A stretch of DNA of 64,000 nt from QZKY01 sp942492925. GTDB lineage: Bacteria; Pseudomonadota; Gammaproteobacteria; Burkholderiales; Burkholderiaceae_D. The translations under genes were made by a program, and so were the position numbers. Each line of letters begins with the position of its first letter. The first letter of the stretch is position 1. Shown one piece after another: positions 46,335-55,259 of the stretch. A model generated the notes under the pieces. The model worked only from the letters and a program-made list of their open reading frames with translations, was not told the origin of the DNA and made no database searches. The DNA lies in assembly GCA_942492925.1 (NCBI GenBank), contig OW818641.1:2046001-2110000 (forward strand), given 5' to 3'.

Positions 46335-48842
46335 ATGAACCAACCTGCACCCAAACAGATCGGCTTTTTGCCCAACGACGTTGATGCGCTCAAGCGCTCG
46401 ATTGCCAACAACTTGCGTTACCGCACGGGCAGAAACCCCCTCAACGCCAATCGACACGACTGGTTGCTGGCCACCGAACTGGCCGTGCGCAACCGTCTCG
46501 TCGAACGCTGGATGAGCACCGCCGAAGCGTTCTACACGCAACCGGCGAAAAACATTTACTACATGTCGATGGAATTCCTGATCGGCCGCACCTTTACCAA
46601 TGCCATTCAGGCACTCGACATTGCGGGCGAGGTCAAGGAAGCACTCTCCGACCTGTCCGTGGATTTCGACGAAATTGCCGGCGGCGAACCCGATGCGGCG
46701 CTAGGCAATGGTGGCTTGGGCCGACTGGCAGCTTGTTTCCTCGATTCGATGGCAACACTCCAGTTGCCCAGCATGGGATACGGTCTGCGCTACGAATACG
46801 GTATGTTCAAGCAACAAATCGTTGACGGTTACCAAGTCGAAACGCCTGACTACTGGTTGCTCACGCGCGGCAACCCCTGGGAATTCCCCCGTCCCGAAGT
46901 GCAGTATCAGGTGCGCTTCGGTGGCCGTGTGGTGAACGAGGGCGGGCGTGTCCGCTGGGTCGATACCCATAGCGTACTCGCGATGGCGTATGACACCATC
47001 ATCCCCGGCTTCCAGGTCGAAGCTACCAGCACGTTGCGCCTGTGGTCGGCAAAAGCCGTGGCGGAAATGAATCTCTCCGCCTTCAATCGCGGCGAATACA
47101 CCGGCGCGGTCGAGGCCAAGACCATGTCCGAAAATATCACGCGTGTGCTGTATCCGGACGATTCAACGGAATCCGGACGCGAATTGCGCCTGCGTCAGGA
47201 ATTCTTCTTCGTCTCCGCCAGCATGCAGGATCTGGTGCGCCGCCATTTGCTCAATCACCCCGATTTTGAAAATCTCTCCGACAGTATTTCCATTCACTTG
47301 AATGACACGCATCCGGTGCTCGCCGTTCCCGAACTGCTGCGCATTCTGATTGACGAGCACGGCATGAAGTGGCGCGAAGCCTGGGGACTCGCGCAAAAGA
47401 TTTTCTCGTACACCAACCATACCTTGATGAGCGAAGCGCTCGAAACGTGGTCAGTGGATTTGATGGGTCGTGTTCTGCCGCGACACTTGATGATCATTTT
47501 CGACATCAATAACGAATTTCTTTCGCAAACAGCAACCCAGTTTGGCAACGACCCCAACCTCATGGAACGCCTCTCCTTGATTGACGAACGCGGCGGCCGT
47601 CGTGTTCGGATGGCTTACTTGGCCGTCGTGGCCAGCCACAAAATCAACGGCGTGTCCAAGCTCCACTCGGATTTGATGGTGCAGTCAATCTTTGCCGATT
47701 TCGCCAAAGTCTTTCCGGACCGTTTCACCAACGTCACCAACGGCATCACGCCACGACGCTGGATATCGCAAGCCAACGAACTTTTGTCCGATATGCTCGA
47801 CGACAAGATCGGTCCCAATTGGCGAAAAGACCTCAGCTTGTTGAGCGGCCTGTCGCAGTTTTCCAGCGATCAAATGTTCATCAACCAGTTCCGTTCAGCC
47901 AAGCGTCAAAACAAGGCGCGCCTAGCCCGCTGGGTCAACAACAATCTGAATATCCGACTGAACCTGGATTCGATGTTCGACGTGCAAATCAAGCGCATTC
48001 ACGAATACAAGCGACAGTTGCTCAACGTCTTGCACGTCATTACCCGCTATAACCGCATTCTCCAAAATCCCGATGTCAACTGGGTGCCGCGCACCGTGAT
48101 CTTCGCCGGCAAAGCCGCATCGGCTTACCAAATGGCGAAAACGATCATTAAACTGATCAATGACGTGGCCACCAAAATCAACAACGACCCGGCGGTCGGC
48201 GACAAACTGAAAGTCGTCTTCATTCCGAATTACGGCGTGAGCATGGCGGAGATGATCATCCCGGCAGCCGATTTGTCGCAACAAATTTCCACGGCAGGTA
48301 CCGAGGCTTCCGGTACCGGCAACATGAAGTTTGCGTGCAACGGGGCGCTCACCATCGGCACACTCGACGGCGCCAACATCGAAATCGGCGAAGCGGTGGG
48401 ATTCGACAACATCTTCATTTTCGGCAACACTGCGGAGCAAGTCGAACAAATCCGGATAGCTGGCTATCAACCGCGCACCATCTATGAACAAAATGAAGAA
48501 CTGCGACAAGCGCTTGACCAAATTCGTGACGGGTTCTTCTCGCCGGGTGAACCGGGACGCTTCCTCTCCGTATACGATTCGCTGGTCAATTATGGAGATC
48601 GGTTCCAGTTGCTAGCGGACTATGCCAGCTACCTCGACAAACAGGAAGAGGTCGATACGCTTTATCGACAACCGGTTCGTTGGACACGCACCGCGATTCA
48701 CAATGTTTCGTGCATGGGAAATTTTTCGTCGGATCGCTCGATCCAGGAATACGCCGACACAATCTGGAACGTTCAATCACTCCATGTCAGCACCACGAAA
48801 CAAACCGAGAAACATGAGATCCGGATGCCTGCCGGGGTATAA
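46335..48842 (+). CDS. glgP: Glycogen/starch/alpha-glucan phosphorylase
   Basis: 835 aa. PLP enzyme releasing glucose-1-phosphate from glycogen ends. Motifs: YYMSMEFLIGR, ALGNGGLGRLAACFLDS, HLNDTHPVLAVPELLR, VTNGITPRRW, and the PLP lysine in EASGTGNMKFACNGALTIGT. Last gene of the cluster, so synthesis and breakdown enzymes are co-located. No clear terminator follows. Confidence 0.97.
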   Translation: MNQPAPKQIGFLPNDVDALKRSIANNLRYRTGRNPLNANRHDWLLATELAVRNRLVERWMSTAEAFYTQPAKNIYYMSMEFLIGRTFTNAIQALDIAGEVKEALSDLSVDFDEIAGGEPDAALGNGGLGRLAACFLDSMATLQLPSMGYGLRYEYGMFKQQIVDGYQVETPDYWLLTRGNPWEFPRPEVQYQVRFGGRVVNEGGRVRWVDTHSVLAMAYDTIIPGFQVEATSTLRLWSAKAVAEMNLSAFNRGEYTGAVEAKTMSENITRVLYPDDSTESGRELRLRQEFFFVSASMQDLVRRHLLNHPDFENLSDSISIHLNDTHPVLAVPELLRILIDEHGMKWREAWGLAQKIFSYTNHTLMSEALETWSVDLMGRVLPRHLMIIFDINNEFLSQTATQFGNDPNLMERLSLIDERGGRRVRMAYLAVVASHKINGVSKLHSDLMVQSIFADFAKVFPDRFTNVTNGITPRRWISQANELLSDMLDDKIGPNWRKDLSLLSGLSQFSSDQMFINQFRSAKRQNKARLARWVNNNLNIRLNLDSMFDVQIKRIHEYKRQLLNVLHVITRYNRILQNPDVNWVPRTVIFAGKAASAYQMAKTIIKLINDVATKINNDPAVGDKLKVVFIPNYGVSMAEMIIPAADLSQQISTAGTEASGTGNMKFACNGALTIGTLDGANIEIGEAVGFDNIFIFGNTAEQVEQIRIAGYQPRTIYEQNEELRQALDQIRDGFFSPGEPGRFLSVYDSLVNYGDRFQLLADYASYLDKQEEVDTLYRQPVRWTRTAIHNVSCMGNFSSDRSIQEYADTIWNVQSLHVSTTKQTEKHEIRMPAGV

Positions 48843-49102
48843 ACCCTGAAGCATCTCAGCATTAACAAGCTGCTGAATACTACTGCGGTGGGTCATTTGC
48901 TGCGTTGCGCGGTGCTCGGAACCCTCATGTACGCTATGTACATTGGCTCCGGCATAACATCGCCTTCGGCGAGTTACCCTACGCCGCAATGAGCCGCTTT
49001 GCGGCTATTGTCCGGTTCCTGCGCTCCGTGCGCCTTGCATCTGACCATCCTCGTGACGTATTCTGTAGCTTGTTAAGGGCGGAGGCGTGTCTTCTGCCCT
49101 TT
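48843..49102. repeat. Intergenic region with dyad elements
   Basis: No gene. Contains a hairpin core ATGTAC-GCTAT-GTACAT (48927-48943) flanked by CTCGGAACC and GGCTCCGG, and smaller dyads CCGCTTTGCGG (48991-49001) and CGCCTTCGGCG (48961-48971). The central GTAC arms recall the dnaK-dnaJ dyad. Confidence 0.4.
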
Positions 49103-49573
49103 TTATTTACGCCATTTCTCCAGACCCGAAATAACGCTGCCCGGACCAATGTTCTTGGCCTTGAACCATCCCCGGTTCATCTCCAGCGCGAAACGCACGG
49201 GCCCTTTGCCACAATGATTTTGCGTCGTGTGCGGCTTCATATCTTCAATATTGATAATGCGCCCGGCCGCATCGATGAAGGCCACCGATAAGGGAATATA
49301 GGTATTCTTCATCCACATGCACAGTCCGACAGGCTCTTCGTACACAAACAGCATCCCCTCGTTTGCCCCCATAGAACGGCGATACATCAGCCCCTGCTTC
49401 TGCTGCCCCTCAGTGGATGCCACTTCTGCCTGGATCACATACATCCCAGCGCTCAAAGCCACGGTCGGCAGTTTGGACATCGGCTGAGAAGATGCGGTCT
49501 GTGCCAAGGCAAGCTGGATACACGCCACGATGGAAAAGACCCCAGCCAAAAGTATGGAAATGACTTTATTCAT
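49103..49573 (-). CDS. DUF192 family exported protein
   Basis: 156 aa. Signal peptide about 1-24 (cleaved near LALAQ), then a DUF192 domain: QKQGLMYRRSMGANEGMLFV, MWMKNTYIPLSVAFID, ALEMNRGWFKAKNIGPG. DUF192 proteins are small periplasmic or extracellular beta proteins of unknown biochemical role, sometimes near carbohydrate genes. Transcribed toward glgP. Confidence 0.9.
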   Translation of the reverse strand: MNKVISILLAGVFSIVACIQLALAQTASSQPMSKLPTVALSAGMYVIQAEVASTEGQQKQGLMYRRSMGANEGMLFVYEEPVGLCMWMKNTYIPLSVAFIDAAGRIINIEDMKPHTTQNHCGKGPVRFALEMNRGWFKAKNIGPGSVISGLEKWRK

Positions 49574-49607
49574 GGAAATGTGGTCACATTAACAATTATT
49601 TAAAAAC

Positions 49608-49635
49608 AAAAAAGGCAGGGTACCCTGCCTTTTTT
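49608..49635 (-). terminator. Terminator after the Lys/Ala-rich gene
   Basis: A perfect 28-nt palindrome, AAAAAAGGCAGGGT followed by its complement, T-rich on both strands. It ends transcription of the gene at 49654-49899 before the DUF192 gene. Confidence 0.85.
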
Positions 49636-49653
49636 GCTGAAGCTGATTCCAAA

Positions 49654-49899
49654 TTACTTGGAAGCTGCCGGTGCTGCGGAAGCTGCTGCGGAAGCGGATG
49701 CTTTCTTAGCTGCTTTCTTCTTAGCTACTTTCTTGGAAGCTGCAGGCTTCTTAGCTGCTTTCTTCTTAGCTACTTTCTTGGAAGCGGAAGCAGCCGGCTT
49801 GGAAGCTTCTGCCTTAGCGGAAGCGGAAGCAGCCGGAGCTTGTGCGAATGCAGCGGTTGCGAACAGAGCGGATACCAGAACGGCGATCAGTTTTTTCAT
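49654..49899 (-). CDS. Secreted-type Lys/Ala-rich repeat protein
   Basis: 81 aa. A clear signal peptide (MKKLIAVLVSALFATAAFAQ) is followed by a low-complexity mature chain of Ala, Lys and Ser, with two 15-residue repeats carrying SKKVAKKKAAKK. The second half resembles histone H1-like tails, but the signal peptide points to the periplasm. At DNA level a 38-bp block is repeated exactly at 49703-49740 and 49748-49785 (45-bp period). Function unknown; envelope polyanion binding or an acid-shock-like role are possibilities. It has its own terminator. Confidence 0.8.
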   Translation of the reverse strand: MKKLIAVLVSALFATAAFAQAPAASASAKAEASKPAASASKKVAKKKAAKKPAASKKVAKKKAAKKASASAAASAAPAASK

Positions 49900-50035
49900 T
49901 TGTAGTCCCTAAATTAACATGTTAATTGGTAAAAACGATGATTCCGAAGAATCACTGTCATTAACGGTCGTCCGGAAAGCCGGTTGACACAATTTTGAAA
50001 TAAATTATCAAAATTTTTGAGGGCATCGTAAAACA

Positions 50036-51133
50036 TCAGGCCAGGGTCGGATAATCGGTGTACCCCTTCGCGCCGCCTCCATAAAACGTATGGCGATCCG
50101 GCTGATTCAGCGATGCCCCCTGGCGGAAACGCTCGACCAAGTCCGGGTTGGCAATATAAGGGCGGCCGAAAGCGATGGCATCCGCCAGCCCCTGAGTAAG
50201 TAATTGCTCACCACTTTCCGCCGTCTGCTCGCCGCAGAGGATAATCGCCCCCCGATAAGCCTCCCGAATTTGCTGCCGGAATGCCAGGCTGGAGGGCTGG
50301 CCTCCCACCCAGCCCGCCTCGGCTATATGCAAATAAGCAATATTTCTAGCCGTTAATTCCCGACAGAGATAGCGCGTCGTCGGCTCCATGTCCGTGTCGT
50401 CGATGTCATTGATGGTGAAATGCGGTGACAGCCGAATGCCCACCCGATCCGGTCCCATGACTTTGGCCACGGCATCCACCACTTCCAGGGTCAGTCGGGC
50501 CCGATTTTGCATCGACCCGCCATACTGGTCGGTTCGCTGATTGGCATTGACTGCCAAAAATTGATGCAGCAGATAGCCGTTGGCCGCATGTACTTCGGCA
50601 AAATCAAAACCCGCCCGCTTGGCGCATTCCGCCGCCTGCCGGTATTCCGCGACGATGCCCGGCATCTCTTCCGTCTTCAGCGCGCGGGGTTGCCCGCACA
50701 ATTCGAAAGAAGCCGTGCCATCCGGCAGCACCGGAAAGCATTTCGTGGTGCCCGCGATAATCGCGGAAGGCGCCACCGGCGGTTCACCGTTAGGCTGCAG
50801 CAAGGAATGGGAGACCCGCCCCACATGCCATAACTGGGCCGACATATGTCCGCCCCTCGCTCGCACGGCATCGACCACTTTCTGCCAGCCCGCTTCCTGC
50901 GCCGCCGTGAAAATGCCCGGCGTCCAGGCATATCCTTGGGCACGCGAGGAGATCACCGTGCCTTCCGACACAATCAAGCCCGCGCTGGCACGCTGCGCGT
51001 AATATTCCGCATTCAAGTCGGTCGGCACATCGCCGGGTTTCCCCGCACGCGAGCGCGTCAGCGGTGCCATCACCACGCGATTCGGCAAAGTCACCGCGCC
51101 TATTTTGACCGGCGTCAGCAGTTTCAGCGTCAT
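50036..51133 (-). CDS. Old Yellow Enzyme family alkene reductase
   Basis: 365 aa from ATG 51133 (MTLKLLTPVK) with GGAG six bases upstream. FMN-dependent, NAD(P)H-driven reduction of activated C=C bonds or nitro compounds. It shows PNRVVMAPLTRSRA, GGHMSAQLWHVGR, FDFAEVHAANGYLLHQFL, NQRTDQYGGSMQNR and GRPYIANPDL. HAANGY supplies the substrate-binding His-x-x-Asn pair of the classical NemA-like group. Divergent from an alpha/beta hydrolase gene. Confidence 0.93.
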   Translation of the reverse strand: MTLKLLTPVKIGAVTLPNRVVMAPLTRSRAGKPGDVPTDLNAEYYAQRASAGLIVSEGTVISSRAQGYAWTPGIFTAAQEAGWQKVVDAVRARGGHMSAQLWHVGRVSHSLLQPNGEPPVAPSAIIAGTTKCFPVLPDGTASFELCGQPRALKTEEMPGIVAEYRQAAECAKRAGFDFAEVHAANGYLLHQFLAVNANQRTDQYGGSMQNRARLTLEVVDAVAKVMGPDRVGIRLSPHFTINDIDDTDMEPTTRYLCRELTARNIAYLHIAEAGWVGGQPSSLAFRQQIREAYRGAIILCGEQTAESGEQLLTQGLADAIAFGRPYIANPDLVERFRQGASLNQPDRHTFYGGGAKGYTDYPTLA

Positions 51134-51239
51134 GGCATTCTCCAATATGAATCGATGAGTGAAAGTTTATACATGAGAGATTTACTCAAGGTATTGCATG
51201 CCCTATGATGGCAGCAAAAATCACTTCTTGTAAAACATT

Positions 51240-51743
51240 ATGCGCCCGCTTATTCACTTCGTACACGGCAAGGAAAGTGGCCCCTGGGGCCGAAAAATCA
51301 CGCACCTCTCTGCCATCGCCAAAGCGCAGGGCTTTGACATCGAAAGTCTCGACTATTCCGGCATCGAATGTCCCCTTTCGCGTTCCGAAAAACTGTCCGA
51401 GGCCTGTCAGGATCGTGCGCCTGACATTCTCGTCGGCTCCAGCATGGGTGGCTGGGTCGCTACCAATGCCACACAGTTTGTTAAGGTACGCGGCCTCTTT
51501 CTGATGGCACCGGCGTTTTACATGCCGGATTACCCGATGCATGGCGTCGGATGCGACGGCAGCAACATCGAAATTGTGCACGGCTGGCGCGACAGCATCA
51601 TTCCCGTTGAACACTCGATTCGTTTCGGGAAAGAACACGACTGCACCGTGCACTTGATCGAAGACGATCATCGCCTGGCCAAGCGACTCGATTTGTTGGG
51701 CGAATATTTTTCGGCCTTTCTCCAGAGAGTCCTTGCTCACTGA
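51240..51743 (+). CDS. Small alpha/beta hydrolase
   Basis: 167 aa, a minimal alpha/beta-hydrolase fold: FVHGKESGPWGRK near the oxyanion region, nucleophile Ser in VGSSMGGW, Asp in HGWRDSIIP and His in DDHRL. Size and motifs are like the YqiA/RBBP9-type serine hydrolases. Substrate unknown. ATG 51240 was chosen; no strong ribosome site is visible. Confidence 0.85.
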   Translation: MRPLIHFVHGKESGPWGRKITHLSAIAKAQGFDIESLDYSGIECPLSRSEKLSEACQDRAPDILVGSSMGGWVATNATQFVKVRGLFLMAPAFYMPDYPMHGVGCDGSNIEIVHGWRDSIIPVEHSIRFGKEHDCTVHLIEDDHRLAKRLDLLGEYFSAFLQRVLAH

Positions 51744-51790
51744 GCCCCCGTGTCAGCCGACCGACACGTCACATTTTCAGGCACCCTGAT

Positions 51791-51819
51791 AAAAAAACGC
51801 CCCGGCCAAAAACCGGGGC
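51791..51819 (-). terminator. Terminator after the lipoprotein gene
   Basis: Stem GCCCCGG / CCGGGGC (51799-51805, 51813-51819) followed on the minus strand by G then seven T (51797-51791). Confidence 0.8.
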
Positions 51820-51835
51820 CTTTCGTGGCGTGCGT

Positions 51836-52195
51836 TCAACGCCGTGGGCCGTACGGACCACCATGATGCGGCGGGCCGCCGTGATAACGCGGGCCGTGGG
51901 AATGGTAGCCGAAGAAATACCCGAGACTGAAGAAAATCGGCGTCCAGATGTAGGGCGACGGCTCCACGTAAGTGGTCGTATAAGACGGCGAGTAAACCGG
52001 AGACGCGTCCGAGTAACAGGTATATCCCCGCGGACAGGCATAACTTCCCTGAACAAATGTCCGGCTGCCGTCCGGATTGACGATGTAATAGCCACTCGCG
52101 ATCGGCGTCGTCTGTTGCACCGCGCAGCCACCCAGCGCGCCAACCAGCACCACCGGCAATAACCAGCGCTTCACCACGTTCTTCGTGTGTTCCAT
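51836..52195 (-). CDS. Small lipoprotein with His/Gly/Pro-rich tail
   Basis: 119 aa from ATG 52195 (MEHTKNVVKRW), preceded by GGGAGGGC. Signal sequence with a lipobox-like LGGC at about residues 21-24. The mature part has YYIVNPDGSRTFVQG, then a Tyr/Ser/Pro-rich stretch, a short hydrophobic patch (PIFFSLGYFFG), and a tail of HGG/HGP repeats that could bind metal. Function unknown. Confidence 0.72.
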   Translation of the reverse strand: MEHTKNVVKRWLLPVVLVGALGGCAVQQTTPIASGYYIVNPDGSRTFVQGSYACPRGYTCYSDASPVYSPSYTTTYVEPSPYIWTPIFFSLGYFFGYHSHGPRYHGGPPHHGGPYGPRR

Positions 52196-52255
52196 GATGC
52201 CCTCCCTCCGGTCAGCGTCTCTCCTTGGCACGCTCTCCGGTTTCCGGCAGGCCCT

Positions 52256-52816
52256 TTACTGCGTCACCCGCGCCGGATAGCGCACCGCCAAAATGCTCAG
52301 TTCTTCCACGCCATTGGGCGTTTTCAACATCACGGTTTCGCCTTCATGCGCTTTGGTCAGCGCACGCGCCATCGGCGAGATCCAGCTGATTTTGCCTTGC
52401 AGCGGATCGAATTCGTCAATGCCGACAATCGTCACAGTTTGTTGTTCGCCCGATTCCCGCTCGACCGTCACCGTGGCGCCGAAAAAAATTTGATCGGAGC
52501 CATGATGGGCGCTCGGATCGAACACTTCCGCCACATCCAATCGCTTGATTAAAAAGCGAATGCGGCGATCGATTTCCCGCAAGCGACGCTTGCCGTAAAT
52601 ATAGTCGCCGTTTTCAGAGCGGTCGCCGTTGGAAGCCGCCCACGACACCACGCGCACGACTTCCGGGCGCTCGCGATCGATGAGTTGCAACAACTCATCC
52701 TTCAAGCGTTGATGGCCTTCGGGCGTGATGTAGTTCTTCGCGCCCGCCGGAATGGCGGGCATCGCGAAATCTTCATCATCGTCCGCGTCGGTTTCTTTTA
52801 TGAATGCTTTGCTCAT
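52256..52816 (-). CDS. greB: Transcription elongation factor GreB
   Basis: 186 aa from ATG 52816 (MSKAFIKE). Rescues backtracked RNA polymerase by stimulating transcript cleavage. N-terminal coiled coil with ITPEGHQRLKDELLQL and the acidic tip motif GDRSENGDYIYGKRRLREIDRR (two adjoining blocks) typical of GreB, then the FKBP-like domain FFGATVTVERE...ISPMARALTKAHEGE. Confidence 0.95.
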   Translation of the reverse strand: MSKAFIKETDADDDEDFAMPAIPAGAKNYITPEGHQRLKDELLQLIDRERPEVVRVVSWAASNGDRSENGDYIYGKRRLREIDRRIRFLIKRLDVAEVFDPSAHHGSDQIFFGATVTVERESGEQQTVTIVGIDEFDPLQGKISWISPMARALTKAHEGETVMLKTPNGVEELSILAVRYPARVTQ

Positions 52817-53000
52817 ATTCGCGCATTTTATCGCTAAGTGGCTGACGTAACGCAAACATTAACAGGGTTGCAAGCGAACATGTCAATTCGGAAAGGTTGT
52901 GTTATCGAAAGCAGCGCTGTACTATCCGTGCGTGCAAAAATGCGCCGTGTTATCACTGCATCAAGCACGCTGCTTTCCCGCCCACCCTCAAAAATACCAG

Positions 53001-53564
53001 ATGAGATATTTCCCGCGCCAATCACTGACCGCTTTCCTGATGAGTCTCTGCGCCGCCGCGCTCCTGAGCCTCAGCGGTTGCGGCAGTACGCCGGAGAAAA
53101 AGCCCCCTGAAAAACCGATCGTCGTCGTCGGCACCCACCCGCCAGAGTACGTCACGCCCCAATACCATAGCCGCCCCGATCGCAGAAGTGAGGTCGTCAT
53201 GCAGGCGATGTCATTGCTGGATACCAATTACAAACGGGGCGGCATTCATCCCGGCTCTGGCATGGATTGCAGCGGATTCGTGCGCTTCGTATTCGCGCAA
53301 GCTTGGGACGTTAACCTCCCGAGAACATCGCTTGAGCAAAGCAAAATCAGCGCGCCGCTCAAAGCGCGCGACCTGGAAAAAGGCGATCTCGTGTTTTACA
53401 ACACACGCCGCCGGAAGTTTTCACACGTCGGGATTTACATCGGCAACAACAAATTCATCCACTCGCCTTCTCCCGGCGGACGCGTGCGCATTGAAAGCAT
53501 GTCGATGGCTTACTGGAAAAAACGGTACAACGGCGCGCGTCGGGTGAAAGACCCGGAACATTAA
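53001..53564 (+). CDS. NlpC/P60 family lipoprotein (peptidoglycan endopeptidase)
   Basis: 187 aa from ATG 53001 (MRYFPRQSLTAF), where a signal sequence with lipobox SLSGC begins. NlpC/P60 catalytic residues are visible: Cys in GMDCSGFVRFVF, His in SHVGIYIG and a third polar His in NKFIHSP. Outer-membrane-anchored enzyme expected to cut D-Glu-mDAP bonds in stem peptides. The ribosome site is weak. Confidence 0.92.
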   Translation: MRYFPRQSLTAFLMSLCAAALLSLSGCGSTPEKKPPEKPIVVVGTHPPEYVTPQYHSRPDRRSEVVMQAMSLLDTNYKRGGIHPGSGMDCSGFVRFVFAQAWDVNLPRTSLEQSKISAPLKARDLEKGDLVFYNTRRRKFSHVGIYIGNNKFIHSPSPGGRVRIESMSMAYWKKRYNGARRVKDPEH

Positions 53565-53621
53565 GACCCCGACGCTTTCGTCGTTCCTCCGCACCTACAG
53601 CAAGACATCGCCGAACGCATA

Positions 53622-53657
53622 AAAAATCCCCGTCAGCGCGCACTGACGGGGATTTTT
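53622..53657. terminator. Bidirectional terminator
   Basis: Perfect 15-bp stem AAAAATCCCCGTCAG / CTGACGGGGATTTTT with a 6-nt loop, between the convergent NlpC/P60 gene and the six-Cys protein gene. Confidence 0.93.
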
Positions 53658-53683
53658 GTAATTTGCAATGGGCTGAAAATCGT

Positions 53684-54064
53684 TTAGCGCTTCTTGCAAA
53701 CGTAGCCGCCGGAACGCGTATCCGAATACTCGGCATTGCCAAAACCGATGCCGCCCTTGCACGCGCCCCAGTTCATTTTCCCTTTCAAGCCGCTCACGGT
53801 ATGACTTTTGCCTGCTGCAATATTGGCAGAGTGCGTGTAGTACCCACCCTTCGGACCATCGCCACAACGCTTCTTGGAGTAAGCCAGATCACCGCACCAG
53901 ATGATGAAAACTTTCTCGCCGCAATTGTTTTTAAAGACGCCTTTATTCCCCTGACGCTGCATCGAAACGCAACGCTCCGCACTCACGCCGGGGTTGCGCG
54001 CCTGCGCGGTTGGCAAAACGATCAACGCGAAAACAGATACACACGCGAACAAAACTTTACGCAT
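53684..54064 (-). CDS. Small secreted protein with six cysteines
   Basis: 126 aa from ATG 54064 (MRKVLFACVSVFALIV) behind GGAG; cleavage expected after AQA. The mature chain of about 104 residues is basic, glycine-rich and has six Cys (RCVSM, NNCGEK, IWCGDL, KRCGDG, GACKGG, YVCKKR), enough for three disulfides. The spacing suggests a periplasmic or extracellular disulfide-stabilised domain. Family not recognised. Confidence 0.72.
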   Translation of the reverse strand: MRKVLFACVSVFALIVLPTAQARNPGVSAERCVSMQRQGNKGVFKNNCGEKVFIIWCGDLAYSKKRCGDGPKGGYYTHSANIAAGKSHTVSGLKGKMNWGACKGGIGFGNAEYSDTRSGGYVCKKR

Positions 54065-54127
54065 CGATTTTCTCCGAAAAAAATTAAACGCCATCGTCAC
54101 AACCAACCTGCTCCAACACCGTCCAAT

Positions 54128-54418
54128 TTACAAGGTACCCAGCACGGCTTTCACTGCCGCATTGGACTGGTTCACTGCATCGGCTGTTTTCGACGGATCG
54201 TCCTTGGCATTTTTGACCGCTTGCGTCGCACTCGCCAAAGCGTCAATAGCCTTTTTAAATTCGGCGGACTGCTCATTCAAAGCCTTGCCATCCACCGCAC
54301 TTTGCGCATCGAACATGTCTTCGAGCGCCTTGCCCACTTCATCAACAGGATTTTTTTCTCGCAACTCTTCGAGTTCATTCAAGAAAGTGGTGATTGCTGC
54401 ATCTAACACCTTGGACAT
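54128..54418 (-). CDS. Small acidic helical protein, unknown function
   Basis: 96 aa from ATG 54418 (MSKVLDAAITTFL), with AGGAGG seven bases before. Rich in Ala, Glu, Asp and Lys, no Cys, predicted all-helical with heptad-like spacing. It may be a coiled-coil or four-helix protein, loosely like WXG100-sized proteins but without a WXG motif. It lies just upstream of the six-Cys protein gene on the same strand (63 bp gap). Confidence 0.65.
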   Translation of the reverse strand: MSKVLDAAITTFLNELEELREKNPVDEVGKALEDMFDAQSAVDGKALNEQSAEFKKAIDALASATQAVKNAKDDPSKTADAVNQSNAAVKAVLGTL

Positions 54419-54627
54419 GGATGCGCCTCCTGTTGTCTGGTCATGCGATGACAAAATGCGCAGCCTGACAATTGCTACGCACAGCGTGTTCTTTTACCGA
54501 TCTTGCATTGCCTTTCCATGATGCAGTGGTTACGTTTAAGTGCAACCAAATTTCTGAACCTTTCCAATTGTAAAGCCTAAATAATGCTCAACGGAAAGAT
54601 TTAGTCCCCGGTTTGAAAAAACGTGGC

Positions 54628-54695
54628 AAAAATTGGCGCCCATATGAGGTCAGATTGAACGCGATGCCGCTGACCCAGTTTGTGGGCGCCATTTT
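54628..54695. ncRNA. Candidate structured RNA or long dyad
   Basis: Outer stem AAAATTGGCGCCCA / TGGGCGCCATTTT (one bulged T) and inner stem GGTCAG / CTGACC around a 16-nt loop, in a region without a gene. The outer arms are long enough to fold in RNA; strand unknown. Confidence 0.4.
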
Positions 54696-54718
54696 CTTAA
54701 ATGACGCACCACTTCTGA

Positions 54719-54749
54719 AAAACAAAAAGCCCATGAAAATCATGGGCTT
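54719..54749 (-). terminator. Terminator after ssb
   Basis: Minus strand: AAGCCCATGA-TTT-TCATGGGCTT followed by TTTGTTTTT. Confidence 0.9.
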
Positions 54750-54785
54750 AAACTTTTTATGCAACAAAATAACCTGTGGTATATC

Positions 54786-55259
54786 CTAAAATGGAATGTC
54801 GTCATCCATGTTCGACAGGTTCGCACCGCCGGATCGGGCTGCCGGTTTGGCGACGCCACCGCCACCACTGCGCTGGGCGGGCGCACGACTACTGCCGTAA
54901 TCATCGGAGGGCTCGCCACTGCCTTGACGGCTGCCGAGCATTTGCATTTGGTCGGCGATGATATCGGTCGCGTATTTTTCGACGCCATCTTTGTCCGTAT
55001 ATTTGCGCGTGCGCAGCTTGCCTTCGATGTAGACCTGCGAGCCTTTCTTCAGGTATTGCCCGGCGATTTCCGCGAGCTTGCCGAAGAAGGTGATGCGGTG
55101 CCATTCGGTTGCTTCGCGCTGTTCGCCGGAATTCTTGTCCTTCCAGCGGTCGGACGTGGCTACAGCGATATTGCACATGGCTTCGCCATTGGTGGTGTAG
55201 CGGGTTTCGGGATCGCGGCCGAGGTTGCCGACAATGATGACTTTATTGATAGATGCCAT
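54786..55259 (-). CDS. ssb: Single-stranded DNA-binding protein
   Basis: 157 aa from ATG 55259 (MASINKVIIVGNLGRDPE) with GAGGAGG upstream. OB-fold 1-110 (SDRWKDKNSGEQREATEWH, YIEGKLRTRKY), a Gly/Ser/Ala-rich linker and the conserved acidic tip DDDIPF that recruits repair and replication proteins. Divergent from uvrA, a classic arrangement. Confidence 0.97.
   Translation of the reverse strand: MASINKVIIVGNLGRDPETRYTTNGEAMCNIAVATSDRWKDKNSGEQREATEWHRITFFGKLAEIAGQYLKKGSQVYIEGKLRTRKYTDKDGVEKYATDIIADQMQMLGSRQGSGEPSDDYGSSRAPAQRSGGGGVAKPAARSGGANLSNMDDDIPF

Noticed and set aside
52838..53110. 90-codon frame at the greB/NlpC gap
   Set aside because: It overlaps the NlpC/P60 signal peptide region in another frame and has no family features.
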